The notes below the pieces were generated by a model, which was given only the letters and a program-made list of their open reading frames with translations, did no database searches and was not told the origin of the DNA. The translations under genes and the position numbers were made by a program. Below, piece by piece: positions 41,764-50,185 of a stretch of 64,000 bases of DNA (position 1 is its first letter; every line of letters starts with the position of its first letter). The stretch covers positions 1 through 64,000 of the forward strand of contig NZ_LAIR01000002.1 in assembly GCF_001247745.1 (NCBI RefSeq), given 5' to 3'. Origin of the DNA: Luteipulveratus halotolerans. GTDB lineage: Bacteria > Actinomycetota > Actinomycetes > Actinomycetales > Dermatophilaceae.

Positions 41764-42693
41764 ATGCGACGTACGACGAGCCTCGTGGCGGCGGCCGCGG
41801 TCACCGTGCTGGCGCTCAGCGGCTGCGGACTCTCCGGTGATGCGCTGGAGTCCGGTGGCGGAGGCAGCTGCGACAGCTCCGAGAAGCCGAAGGACGGCCC
41901 GATCAAGATCGGCTCCGCCGACTTCCCCGAGTCGAGCCTGATCGCCGAGGTCTACGCCGGCGCGCTGAAGGCCAAGGGCATCAACGCCTCCACGACCGAC
42001 CCGATCGGCGCACGTGAGGCCTACCTCAAGGCGCTCTCGGACGGCTCGGTCCAGATCGTGCCCGAATACACCAACTCGCTGCTGACCTTCCTCGACAAGG
42101 ATGCGCAGGCCAAGGGCCCGGACGAGATCTACGCCGCGCTGCTCACGACCGTGCCGTGTGACCAGCTCGCGCTGCAGAAGTCGGCGGCCGAGGACTCCAA
42201 CGCGATCGTCGTCCCCAAGAACGTCGCCGACAAGTGGCAGCTCAAGACGATCTCCGACCTGGCCAAGCACGCCAACGAGGTCACCATCGCAGCGCCGGCC
42301 GAGTTCCGCACGCGTGAGCAGGGCCTGGTCGGCCTGAAGTCGACCTACCAGCTCACGCCCAAGTCGTTCCGGCCGCTCGGCAACCCGCAGGCGATCGCGT
42401 CGGCCCTCAAGAACGGCCAGGCGCAGGCGGCCAACATCTTCTCGACCGACCCGGCGATCACGACCAACGGGTTCGTGGTGCTCAAGGACGACAAGCAGCT
42501 GTTCGGCTCCGACAACGTCGTACCGCTGATCGCCAAGAAGGCCGCGACACCCAAGGTGCAGGTCACCCTCAACGCGGTGTCGACCAAGCTGACGACACCC
42601 GTGCTCGCGCAGATGCTCAAGCAGGTCGTCGTCGACAAGAAGGACGCCAAGTCCGTGGCGGCCACCTTCCTGAAGCAGAACGGCCTCGCCTGA
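41764..42693 (+). CDS. Osmoprotectant ABC transporter substrate-binding lipoprotein
   Basis: About 309 residues from ATG 41764 (AAGGAA upstream); the ATG at 41731 that touches the previous stop is the alternative. Lipobox LALSGC is followed by the OpuAC domain: IKIGSADFPESSLIAEVYAG, VQIVPEYTNSLLTFLD, and QTWN-less FSTDPAITTNGFVVLKDD. The family binds glycine betaine, choline, carnitine or similar quaternary amines. The aromatic cage cannot be assigned confidently, so the ligand is open. Confidence 0.9.
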   Translation: MRRTTSLVAAAAVTVLALSGCGLSGDALESGGGGSCDSSEKPKDGPIKIGSADFPESSLIAEVYAGALKAKGINASTTDPIGAREAYLKALSDGSVQIVPEYTNSLLTFLDKDAQAKGPDEIYAALLTTVPCDQLALQKSAAEDSNAIVVPKNVADKWQLKTISDLAKHANEVTIAAPAEFRTREQGLVGLKSTYQLTPKSFRPLGNPQAIASALKNGQAQAANIFSTDPAITTNGFVVLKDDKQLFGSDNVVPLIAKKAATPKVQVTLNAVSTKLTTPVLAQMLKQVVVDKKDAKSVAATFLKQNGLA

Positions 42694-42767
42694 CCCACGT
42701 CGTACGCCCTCACCCTCGCCCCGGGGGTGAGGGCGCCGTCGTACGCCCGCGCCCTCGTACGAAAACC

Positions 42768-42804
42768 GTCTGTCCGGCAGTCCATGCACTGCCGATCAGA
42801 CGAG
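42768..42804. repeat. Palindromic intergenic repeat, family A, copy 5
   Basis: Same 37-base architecture as the copies near 30-31 kb, but the loop reads GTCCATGCAC, the reverse complement of the GTGCATGGA-type loop. This fits an element whose centre is itself a near palindrome. Confidence 0.8.
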
Positions 42805-42820
42805 ATTCGTACGAGCCCAC

Positions 42821-42935
42821 CGGCAAAAGCTGGGCAGGTGCACACGTATGGATGTGCAGCTCGCCACCTTTGCCGAGGTGCGGCGAAAGCTGAGCGGCCG
42901 GACATCCATGCGTGTGCAGCTCGCCACCTTGTGCC
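42821..42935. repeat. Tandem pair of intergenic repeat family B
   Basis: Units 42821-42875 and 42881-42935 each begin CGGC(A/G)AAAGCTG and end CACCTT.TGCCG, with shared GTGCAGCTCGCCACCTT. The ends of each unit are complementary, so each can fold into a hairpin. They fill most of the 340-base gap after the importer, in which no gene is seen. Confidence 0.75.
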
Positions 42936-42999
42936 GGGGGAGGACGGCTGGACCCGTGACATCTGTCATGACCTGCGGTGCACACACATCGACGACTGG

Positions 43000-43019
43000 A
43001 TGAGTGAGCGCTCACTCAT
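43000..43019. promoter_or_regulatory. Perfect 20-bp palindrome, TetR operator
   Basis: ATGAGTGAGCGCTCACTCAT is fully symmetric. It lies immediately before TAGCGT (43021-43026), a -10 box 7 bases from the GTG of the regulator gene, so bound protein would block the promoter. Confidence 0.85.
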
Positions 43020-43033
43020 GTAGCGTCGCGCTC

Positions 43034-43651
43034 GTGACCTCCGCCGACAGCACCTCTGCTCGCGCCCGCCCGCTGCCGGCGCACGAGCGGCGCAACGCCC
43101 TGATCGACGCGACCCTCGCAGCGATCCGCGAGCACGGTCGTACGCCGTCGACGCGGCAGATCGCTGAGGCCGCCGGCGTTGCGGAGGGCACGATCTTCCG
43201 GGCGTTCGCCAGCAAGGACGAGCTGCTCGACGCTGCCATCGCCCGCGCGTTCGACCCCGAGCCTCTCGAGCAGGCGCTGTGCGAGATCACCGTCGACCTG
43301 CCGTTGCGGGAGCGGCTGATCGCCCTCGTCGCACTGCTGCAGGAGCGGTTCAGCGCGGTGTTCGGTCTGATGGCCGCTCTCGGGATGACGGCGCCGCCGT
43401 CGGAGCACCTCAACCGCAGCCGAACACCTGAGAGGCACCAGGCGCTGAGCACCGACATCGTCGACCTCGTCCGACCCGACGCCGACCGGTTCCGCGTCGC
43501 GCCCGAACAGCTCGTCACCTACCTGCGACTGCTGACCTTCTCGGGGAGCCACCCCGAGATCACCCACGGCACGCTGCTCAAGCCGGACGAGATCGTCGAC
43601 ATCGTCCTCGGCGGCGTGCTGATCGACCGCGACAGCGAGGGGGCGCCGTGA
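43034..43651 (+). CDS. TetR-family transcriptional regulator
   Basis: A protein of 205 residues from GTG 43034, apparently leaderless. The HTH region is RRNALIDATLAAIREHGRTP and TRQIAEAAGVAEGTIFRAFASKDELLDAAI, the textbook TetR domain. The ligand-binding C-terminal part is unassigned. The palindrome at its promoter implies autorepression. Position directly before an ABC exporter pair suggests it controls that exporter in response to an exported compound. Confidence 0.93.
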   Translation: MTSADSTSARARPLPAHERRNALIDATLAAIREHGRTPSTRQIAEAAGVAEGTIFRAFASKDELLDAAIARAFDPEPLEQALCEITVDLPLRERLIALVALLQERFSAVFGLMAALGMTAPPSEHLNRSRTPERHQALSTDIVDLVRPDADRFRVAPEQLVTYLRLLTFSGSHPEITHGTLLKPDEIVDIVLGGVLIDRDSEGAP

Positions 43652-43657
43652 ATTCGG

Positions 43658-43688
43658 TTGACCTCACGCAGGGTTCAACGTCTAGCGT
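43658..43688 (+). promoter_or_regulatory. Candidate promoter with 19-bp spacer before the ABC exporter
   Basis: TTGACC (43658-43663) and TAGCGT (43683-43688) are 19 bases apart, and GTTGACC...GGGTTCAAC forms an imperfect dyad across the spacer. Long 19-bp spacers with internal dyads are typical of MerR-family-activated promoters. No MerR gene is present here, so this is tentative. Confidence 0.35.
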
Positions 43689-43754
43689 CGAGCCCGCTCT
43701 TCGGCCCTCGGCGGCCCACCGCACCCCCATCTCCTCGACCACGAAGGACTCCTC

Positions 43755-45488
43755 GTGCTTGTGAAGCTCCTCCGCGAACGCCTCCAGGCGTACGGCGGAT
43801 GGCTGGCTGCCCTCATCGCGCTCCAGCTGGTGAGCGTGGCGGCCTCGTTGTACCTGCCCAGCCTCAACGCCGCGATCATCGACAAAGGACTGTCCCGCGG
43901 TGACACCGACTACATCTGGCACACCGGTCTGATCATGCTCGCGGTGTCGTTCGTCCAGGTGCTCGCTGCGGGCGCTGCGACCTACGTCGGCGCTTTCACC
44001 GCAACGGGATTCGGCCGCGACGTACGAGCGGCGATCTTCCGCACCGTCGGCCGGTTCTCCGGCCGTGAGGTCAACGAGTTCGGCGCGCCGTCGCTGATCA
44101 CGCGCTCCACCAACGACGTCCAGCAGGTGCAGATGCTCGTGCTGATGGGCTGCAACATGGTGGTTGCGGCACCGATCATGATGGCCGGCGGTGTCGTGAT
44201 GGCCCTGCGTGAGGACGTCGGGCTGAGCTGGCTGATGGTCGTGGCGGTGCCGGTGCTCGCGATCGCGATCGGCCTGATCGTCTCGCGCATGGTGCCCGGC
44301 TTCCGGTCGATGCAGAAGAAGCTCGACGAGGTCAACCGGGTGCTGCGCGAGCAGCTGATGGGCGTGCGCGTCATCCGCGCCTTCGTCCGCGAGCCGTACG
44401 AGACCTCGCGGTTCACCGGCGCCAACGCCGAGCTGACCGAGGTGTCACGGCGCGTGATGCGGCTGATGGGCGCGATGTTCCCGATCGTCATGCTCGTCAT
44501 GAACGCCTCCACCGTCGCGGTCCTGTGGTTCGGCGGTCACCGGGTCGGCAGCGGTGACATGCAGGTCGGCTCGCTGACGGCGTACATGACCTATCTGATC
44601 CAGATCCTGATGTCGGTGATGATGGCGACCTTCATGGTGATGATGATCCCGCGCGCGTCGGTGTCGTCCGAGCGCATCCAGGGAGTGCTCGACACCGAGA
44701 GCTCGGTCGTGCCGCCGCGCGAGCCCGTACGCGTCGAGCAGGTCCGCGGCGTCGTCGAGCTCGACCACGTGTCGATGCGCTACCCGGGGGCGGATGTGCC
44801 CGTGCTGCGCGACGTGTCGCTGCGTGCCGAGCCGGGCCAGACGGTCGCCGTCATCGGTTCGACCGGGTCGGGCAAGACGACGTTGATCTCTTTGGTGGCA
44901 AGGCTTTTCGACGCCACCGATGGTCGGGTCACGATCGACGGGGTGGACGTCCGCGAGCTCGATCCCGAGATGCTCTGGGGGCATCTCGGCATCGTCCCGC
45001 AGAAGCCCTACCTGTTCAGTGGCACGGTGGCGAGCAACCTGCGCTACGGCAATCCGAGTGCCACCGACGAGGAGATCTGGGAGGCGTTGGAGGTCGCTCA
45101 GGCCAAGGACTTCGTCGCCAAGATGGATGGTGGTCTCGAGGCGACGATCGCCCAGGGCGGCACCAACGTCTCGGGCGGTCAGCGGCAGCGCCTGTGCATC
45201 GCGCGCGCCATCGTCGCCCGGCCGTCGATCTACCTGTTCGACGACTCGTTCTCGGCGCTGGACCTCGCGACGGACGCGCGGCTGCGGGGCGCGCTCGCGC
45301 CGTACACCCGTGATGCAACGGTTTTTCTTGTCGCACAACGGGTTTCGACCATCACCGGTGCTGATCGAATCATTGTGCTCGACGACGGCCTCGTGGTCGG
45401 TTCGGGCACCCACGACGAGCTGCTCGACACCTGCGAGACCTATCAGGAGATCGTCGAGTCGCAGGCGGCTCAGGAGAGTGCGGCATGA
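43755..45488 (+). CDS. Heterodimeric ABC exporter, degenerate-site subunit
   Basis: A protein of 577 residues, six-helix exporter domain then NBD. Walker A GSTGSGKT and signature VSGGQRQR are intact, but Walker B reads IYLFDDSFSALD, so the catalytic Glu is Asp. That is the mark of the degenerate half of TM287/288-type heterodimers. It is likely a drug, lipid or peptide exporter. It overlaps its partner by four bases and follows the TetR gene. Confidence 0.92.
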   Translation: MLVKLLRERLQAYGGWLAALIALQLVSVAASLYLPSLNAAIIDKGLSRGDTDYIWHTGLIMLAVSFVQVLAAGAATYVGAFTATGFGRDVRAAIFRTVGRFSGREVNEFGAPSLITRSTNDVQQVQMLVLMGCNMVVAAPIMMAGGVVMALREDVGLSWLMVVAVPVLAIAIGLIVSRMVPGFRSMQKKLDEVNRVLREQLMGVRVIRAFVREPYETSRFTGANAELTEVSRRVMRLMGAMFPIVMLVMNASTVAVLWFGGHRVGSGDMQVGSLTAYMTYLIQILMSVMMATFMVMMIPRASVSSERIQGVLDTESSVVPPREPVRVEQVRGVVELDHVSMRYPGADVPVLRDVSLRAEPGQTVAVIGSTGSGKTTLISLVARLFDATDGRVTIDGVDVRELDPEMLWGHLGIVPQKPYLFSGTVASNLRYGNPSATDEEIWEALEVAQAKDFVAKMDGGLEATIAQGGTNVSGGQRQRLCIARAIVARPSIYLFDDSFSALDLATDARLRGALAPYTRDATVFLVAQRVSTITGADRIIVLDDGLVVGSGTHDELLDTCETYQEIVESQAAQESAA

Positions 45489-47506
45489 GTGACGAGACGA
45501 AGGAAGCGCCCGCCGACGACAAGGGCGCGGTCAAGACGATGGCGACCCCTCGTCGTACGACGCGGATCGGCGGCGGCCCGATGGCCGCGATGGGGCCGAC
45601 CGACAAGTCGATGAACTTCAAGCCGTCCGCCAAGAGGCTCATCGGTCTGCTGCGCCCGCAGATGGTGCGCATGGTCGCGGTGCTGGCGCTGACGGTGACC
45701 GCGGTCGTGCTCAACGTGATCGGTCCGCGCATCACCGGTCATGCCGTCGACAAGATCTTCGCCGGCGCGATCGGCCAGGAGCTGCCGGACGGTCAGAGCA
45801 AGGACCAGGTCGTCGACGGTCTGCGGGACAGCGGGCAGGGCACGTTCGCCGACATGGTGTCGGCGATGGACGACCTGGTGCCCGGGCAGGGCATCGACTT
45901 CGGCGCCGTCGGCAAGATCCTGCTGATCGTGCTGACACTGTTCGCGCTGGCGTCGGTCTTCCAGTACGCCCAGAGCTGGCTGCTCAACGACGCCGTCCAG
46001 GCGACGGTGCGTCGGCTGCGCGACGACGTCGAGGCCAAGATCCATCGGCTGCCGCTGAGCTATTTCGACCAGCAGCCGCGCGGTGAGCTGCTGTCGCGAG
46101 TCACCAACGACATCGACAACATCGGCCAGTCGCTCACGCAGACGTTGAGCCAGCTGCTGTTCTCGCTGCTCACGGTGGTCGGCGTGCTCGTGATGATGCT
46201 GACGGTGTCGCCGCTGCTCACGATCTTCGCGGTCGTGTCGATCCCGCTGGCCATGATGGTGACCGGCCAGATCATGAAGCGGTCGCAGAAGCAGTTCGTG
46301 GCCCAGTGGAGCCACACCGGCGAGCTCAACGGCCAGATCGAGGAGACCTTCACCGGGCACGAGCTGGTGACGGTGTTCGGTCGACGTCGTGAGGTCGAGG
46401 AGCGGTTCGACGCCAAGAACGAGCAGCTGCGCTCGGTCAGCCACAAGGCGCAGTTCATCTCCGGTCTGATGATGCCGATCATGATGTTCGTCGGGAACCT
46501 CACCTACGTCATCGTCTGTGTCGTCGGCGGGCTGCGGGTCGCGAGCGGCTCGATGACGATCGGTGGTGTGACGGCGTTCGTGCAGTACTCCCGCCAGTTC
46601 ACCCAGCCGCTCGCCCAGCTGGCGTCGATGGCCAACCTGCTGCAGTCGGGCGTCGCCTCGGCCGAGCGGGTCTTCGAGCTGCTGGACGCGCCGGAGCAGT
46701 CGGCTGATGCGGACGGGCACCTGCCGCATACGCGCGGACGGGTGGCGTTCGAGGACGTGAGCTTCGGGTACGCCGACACGCCCCTGATCGAGCACCTCGA
46801 CCTGGTCGCCGAGCCGGGGCAGACGGTGGCGATCGTGGGTCCGACGGGCGCCGGCAAGACGACGCTGGTCAACCTGCTGATGCGCTTCTACGAGCTCGAC
46901 GGCGGCCGAATCACGTTGGATGGCACGGATATTCGCTCGGTGCCGCGGGCCGAGCTGCGCGACCGCATCGGCATGGTGCTGCAGGACACCTGGCTGTTCG
47001 GCGGCACGATCCGCGACAACATCGCGTACGGCAACCTCGACGCCACCGAGGAGCAGATCCAGGAGGCGGCTCGGGCGACGTTCGTCGACAGGTTCGTGCA
47101 CTCGCTTCCGGACGGCTACGACACCGTCGTCGACGAGGAGGGCAACAACGTGTCGGTCGGTGAGCGCCAGCTCATCACGATCGCGCGGGCCTTCCTCGCC
47201 GACCCGGCGATGCTCGTGCTCGATGAGGCGACCAGCTCGGTCGACACCCGCACCGAGGTGCTGCTCCAGCACGCCATGGCGGCACTGCGTTCGGACCGCA
47301 CGAGCTTCGTGATCGCGCACCGCCTGTCGACGATCCGTGACGCCGACACGATCCTGGTCATGGAGGACGGACACATCGTCGAGCAGGGCAGCCATGCCCA
47401 GCTGATCGCGGCCGAGGGTGCGTACTACCGCCTCTACATGGCGCAGTTCCGTGGCGCTGTCGTCGACGTCGACGAGGAGGACGCGGCCGGCGTCGCCGCG
47501 CCGTGA
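45485..47506 (+). CDS. Heterodimeric ABC exporter, catalytic-site subunit
   Basis: A protein of 673 residues with an extra 50-residue basic N-terminus and an insertion of about 45 residues between helices 1 and 2 (IGQELPDGQSKDQVVDGLRD). The NBD has GPTGAGKT and a complete Walker B LVLDEATSSVD, but a signature VSVGERQL in place of LSGGQ. Together with its partner this gives one normal and one degenerate ATP site, as in known heterodimers. The ending is acidic (VVDVDEEDAAG). Confidence 0.93.
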   Translation: MSDETKEAPADDKGAVKTMATPRRTTRIGGGPMAAMGPTDKSMNFKPSAKRLIGLLRPQMVRMVAVLALTVTAVVLNVIGPRITGHAVDKIFAGAIGQELPDGQSKDQVVDGLRDSGQGTFADMVSAMDDLVPGQGIDFGAVGKILLIVLTLFALASVFQYAQSWLLNDAVQATVRRLRDDVEAKIHRLPLSYFDQQPRGELLSRVTNDIDNIGQSLTQTLSQLLFSLLTVVGVLVMMLTVSPLLTIFAVVSIPLAMMVTGQIMKRSQKQFVAQWSHTGELNGQIEETFTGHELVTVFGRRREVEERFDAKNEQLRSVSHKAQFISGLMMPIMMFVGNLTYVIVCVVGGLRVASGSMTIGGVTAFVQYSRQFTQPLAQLASMANLLQSGVASAERVFELLDAPEQSADADGHLPHTRGRVAFEDVSFGYADTPLIEHLDLVAEPGQTVAIVGPTGAGKTTLVNLLMRFYELDGGRITLDGTDIRSVPRAELRDRIGMVLQDTWLFGGTIRDNIAYGNLDATEEQIQEAARATFVDRFVHSLPDGYDTVVDEEGNNVSVGERQLITIARAFLADPAMLVLDEATSSVDTRTEVLLQHAMAALRSDRTSFVIAHRLSTIRDADTILVMEDGHIVEQGSHAQLIAAEGAYYRLYMAQFRGAVVDVDEEDAAGVAAP

Positions 47507-47529
47507 CGCCTCGCACGTGACACCGCTCA

Positions 47530-49107
47530 TCACCGCGGGGACGAGGAGGGGGTCCCCGCGGTGACGGAGGTGTCTTCACGCTCGAGCGTGAAGTCGTACG
47601 TCCCGCTCACCTGACCGGTCAGGAAGCCCTCGTGGTCGGCGTACCAGCGCTGCAGAGCCGGGTTGGTGCTGTCACGTCCGAGCTGGGCCTGCGCCGACGC
47701 GGCGTAGCGGGCGCCGTTGTGCGTCTCGATGGGTGTGTCCGGCTGGGCGCTGCTGCCCGCTGGGACGGGGTGTCCGGGGGCGACCCACTCGTCGCCGGGC
47801 CTGCCGTCGGTGTTCATGGTCGGGTCGAGCACGACGCGCAGACGGTTGGCCCGGTCGGGATCGGGCGCGGCGTCGAGGCGCGGCACCGGGTCGGTCCGGT
47901 GCTCCAAGGACAGCACTGCGACGTCGTCGGGGAAGGCGTAGCGAGAGATCGGCGAGCCTGAGGTGACCACGGCCGGTGCGCCGAACGTCCTGCGGAACGA
48001 CTCGTCCGTCGCGAGCTTGGCGGCGACCAGCCCACCCTGGCTGTGCCCGCTGAGCATGATCGGCTCTGCGCCGGGCCGCACTCCCGCCTGGCCCATCGCC
48101 GACGTGATCGCCTGGCGGACTGCTGCGTCGAGCCGCGTGCTCTTCTGAGCGGCGAGCAGGACGTTGGCAGCGGCATTGGAGGCGTTGCGCCCACCGATCG
48201 GGTCCCAGGACTGGGTCCCCGGGATCGTCACGATCCAACGACCACCTCCGCTGCGGTCGACGACCCGCTGGACACGCACGCGCCCGACACCGTCGATCTG
48301 GGCAGACGGGCTCTCGACCTTGGCCTGCGCGCTCACGAGGCCCGCGAGATCGCGCGGTGGTGCGGTTGCTGCGCGGGCTTCGCGTGCGCGGGCTGCATCG
48401 GTCGTCGGCGGCGGGACCGGTCGCGCGATGATCGGAGTGTTGTCGGTGAGCAGCCCGACGCCTTGGGCAGCTGCGAGCAGGACGGCGATCTGTGACTCCA
48501 GCGAGATCGCGTCGTTGCCGAGCGGTGCCCGCGCGGCGCCGATGGTGGCATCCGTGAGCCAGGGGTGCTCGTACGCCGTGCCGTTGAGGGCCTGCAGGGT
48601 GACGCGGCCGGCGGCCTGCGGGCGGCCGACCGCGAGCAGCGTGAGAACGACCGGTGCCCGTTCGCCGAGCGCCAGGATGAGTGTGCCTCCGACCGCGACG
48701 CCGCCGAAGCGGGTGAGCGCAGCCTCGCGACCAGCCGTGAGCATCCGCTCGACGGTCTGCTCGGCGCGCTCGTAGGTGCCGGCGGCCAGGCGGAGGCCGC
48801 GTCCGGTGACCTCCAGCCGCAGCGCGAGGGCGGGAAGCGCCTGTCGGCCGAGCGTCAGGGCCGTCACCTGCTGGGCGACCCGGGCGCCGGTGCGCGGAGC
48901 GATCAGAGCGCTCTTGTGAGGGAGGTGGGCGCTCATGCGGACGACGCCGCCGGCGACGTGGCGGGCAGCGTCGCCGGAGCGGTCGAGAGAGGATCCCGTC
49001 GTACGCAGGTCGTCGGCACGCGCCTCGTAGGACAGGGCGCCACCGGAGAACTGAGGCGGGGCGACGCGTGTCTCGGGTGGTGCGCCCGCGGTGCGGATGG
49101 TGCTCAT
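47530..49107 (-). CDS. Alpha/beta hydrolase with helical N-terminal domain (putative T7SS effector)
   Basis: A protein of 525 residues from ATG 49107, which overlaps the stop of the gene upstream. Residues 1-130 are helical with the look of a WXG/LXG-type domain (LSYEARADDLRTTGSSLDRS). From about 290 there is a lipase-like alpha/beta hydrolase: WIVTIPGTQSWDP (oxyanion), LSGHSQGGLVA (Ser356 nucleophile) and SLEHRTDPVPRLDA (acid). There is no signal peptide. Export through a WXG-dependent route would explain the cassette. The substrate (lipid or ester) and secretion are inference. Confidence 0.75.
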   Translation of the reverse strand: MSTIRTAGAPPETRVAPPQFSGGALSYEARADDLRTTGSSLDRSGDAARHVAGGVVRMSAHLPHKSALIAPRTGARVAQQVTALTLGRQALPALALRLEVTGRGLRLAAGTYERAEQTVERMLTAGREAALTRFGGVAVGGTLILALGERAPVVLTLLAVGRPQAAGRVTLQALNGTAYEHPWLTDATIGAARAPLGNDAISLESQIAVLLAAAQGVGLLTDNTPIIARPVPPPTTDAARAREARAATAPPRDLAGLVSAQAKVESPSAQIDGVGRVRVQRVVDRSGGGRWIVTIPGTQSWDPIGGRNASNAAANVLLAAQKSTRLDAAVRQAITSAMGQAGVRPGAEPIMLSGHSQGGLVAAKLATDESFRRTFGAPAVVTSGSPISRYAFPDDVAVLSLEHRTDPVPRLDAAPDPDRANRLRVVLDPTMNTDGRPGDEWVAPGHPVPAGSSAQPDTPIETHNGARYAASAQAQLGRDSTNPALQRWYADHEGFLTGQVSGTYDFTLEREDTSVTAGTPSSSPR

Positions 49108-49757
49108 GCCGCAGTCCTGATTGCGCCGGAGACGACCATCGAGGTGCACGCGTTCAGGAGCGCGTGGCGCAGGTCGGTGCTGCCGAGAGGTTCGACGCGG
49201 GCGAGGCCGTCGTCGCCGAGTGACATCTCGAACCACCCGCTCGGCATGAGCTGTGCGTGGCGGATCACCACATCGGAGCCGGTCGACGACAGACCGATCA
49301 TGAGCACGGTATGCATCCCGTACGCCGCCTCGCGCACCCACTCGGGCATCGCACCGTGGCCGGTGATGTCGAGGGCGACGTCGAGCGCGGCGACGTCGCC
49401 GTGGCGTACGCCGTCGGCGAGCAGTGCGACGTCCTCGACCGCCACCGGCTCTCGCCCCCAGCCGGCTGGGCGACCGCTGACGGACGTCTCGGGGATCAGC
49501 TCCCAGAGCGTGTCCACGAGGTGCTCCAGGGCACCCGATGCCACGACGGTCACGGTGGAGCCGTCCGCCTCGTCGACCAGGACGCACGACGCGACGAATC
49601 CGGGACCGGCGACCGCCGCACGGCACCACAGCACGTGATCGGGTCGGCGTACGACGACCTGGACGTGGGCGGGCGCGTCGCGCAGTGCGTCGAGCTCGAC
49701 CTGTGCGCGAGCGTGGTCGTCGGGGGAGCGCAGCGTCGTACGACGCACGGCGCTCAT
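49104..49757 (-). CDS. Protein of the WXG cassette, unknown (possible secretion chaperone)
   Basis: About 217 residues from ATG 49757 (SAVRRTTLRSPDDH). It is an alpha/beta protein rich in Asp and Val with ALEHLVDTLWELIPETSVSG and WFEMSLGDDGLARVEPLG. Four-base overlaps on both sides tie it to the WXG-type gene and the hydrolase. Its position and size recall EspG-like substrate chaperones of ESX systems, but I cannot demonstrate homology. It has no signal peptide or membrane helix. Confidence 0.7.
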   Translation of the reverse strand: MSAVRRTTLRSPDDHARAQVELDALRDAPAHVQVVVRRPDHVLWCRAAVAGPGFVASCVLVDEADGSTVTVVASGALEHLVDTLWELIPETSVSGRPAGWGREPVAVEDVALLADGVRHGDVAALDVALDITGHGAMPEWVREAAYGMHTVLMIGLSSTGSDVVIRHAQLMPSGWFEMSLGDDGLARVEPLGSTDLRHALLNACTSMVVSGAIRTAA

Positions 49758-50095
49758 GACCGTACCGCCGCGGACTGCCACGAGCGGGCCGCGTCGACGA
49801 CCCCGTCGAGGTCCATCCCGTGCGGCCGCGGTACCAGCCTGCTGAGGGTGCGCTCATGCCTCTCGACGGCGGACGCATGAGCGGTCAGGCGACGCGCGAG
49901 CTCGTCGAGATCGTCTGCACGCGAACCGAACTCGCGAGCGCGGTCGTGGAGCCGGGTGCGGTAGCGATCAGCGCCGACACCCTTCCAGGAGGAGCACCCG
50001 GCGCGGATAAGGCCGCGCTGCGCCGACCGTGCATCGCGAGCCAGGCGCTCGACGGTGCGTGCCGCGTCACGGATCTGCTGGGGGTCATCGGTCAT
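49754..50095 (-). CDS. WXG100-like small helical protein
   Basis: A protein of 113 residues. Two long helices flank a turn with Trp37-Lys-Gly39 (AGCSSWKGVGADRYRTRLHD), the WXG motif of ESAT-6-like type VII substrates. The second helix is DDLDELARRLTAHASAVERH. It is first in the three-gene cassette and its stop overlaps the next ATG. No EccC or other secretion machinery is in the window, so an ESX system elsewhere would be needed. Confidence 0.75.
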   Translation of the reverse strand: MTDDPQQIRDAARTVERLARDARSAQRGLIRAGCSSWKGVGADRYRTRLHDRAREFGSRADDLDELARRLTAHASAVERHERTLSRLVPRPHGMDLDGVVDAARSWQSAAVRS

Positions 50096-50185
50096 GCGTC
50101 CGAGCCTGTCGCCGGCAGGTCGGTGGCGCACGCCCGAGGGCAGCGGCTGTGGACGAGTTCCGTTGTGCCACAGGGGATGTGGACG

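Noticed and set aside
41536..42789. A 417-codon minus-strand frame opposite the osmoprotectant binding protein
   Set aside because: Antisense shadow with no motif; the plus strand has lipobox and OpuAC domain.
45470..47533. A 687-codon open frame antisense to the second ABC exporter subunit
   Set aside because: It is exactly opposite a well-conserved gene, is made of Arg/His/Asp/Gly-rich sequence with no domain, and is the usual by-product of high GC in the third codon position.
47530..49878. Reading the hydrolase as one 782-residue protein from 49878
   Set aside because: The first 257 codons run antiphase through the neighbouring cassette gene and are Arg-rich. The ATG at 49107 gives the four-base overlap typical of this cassette.
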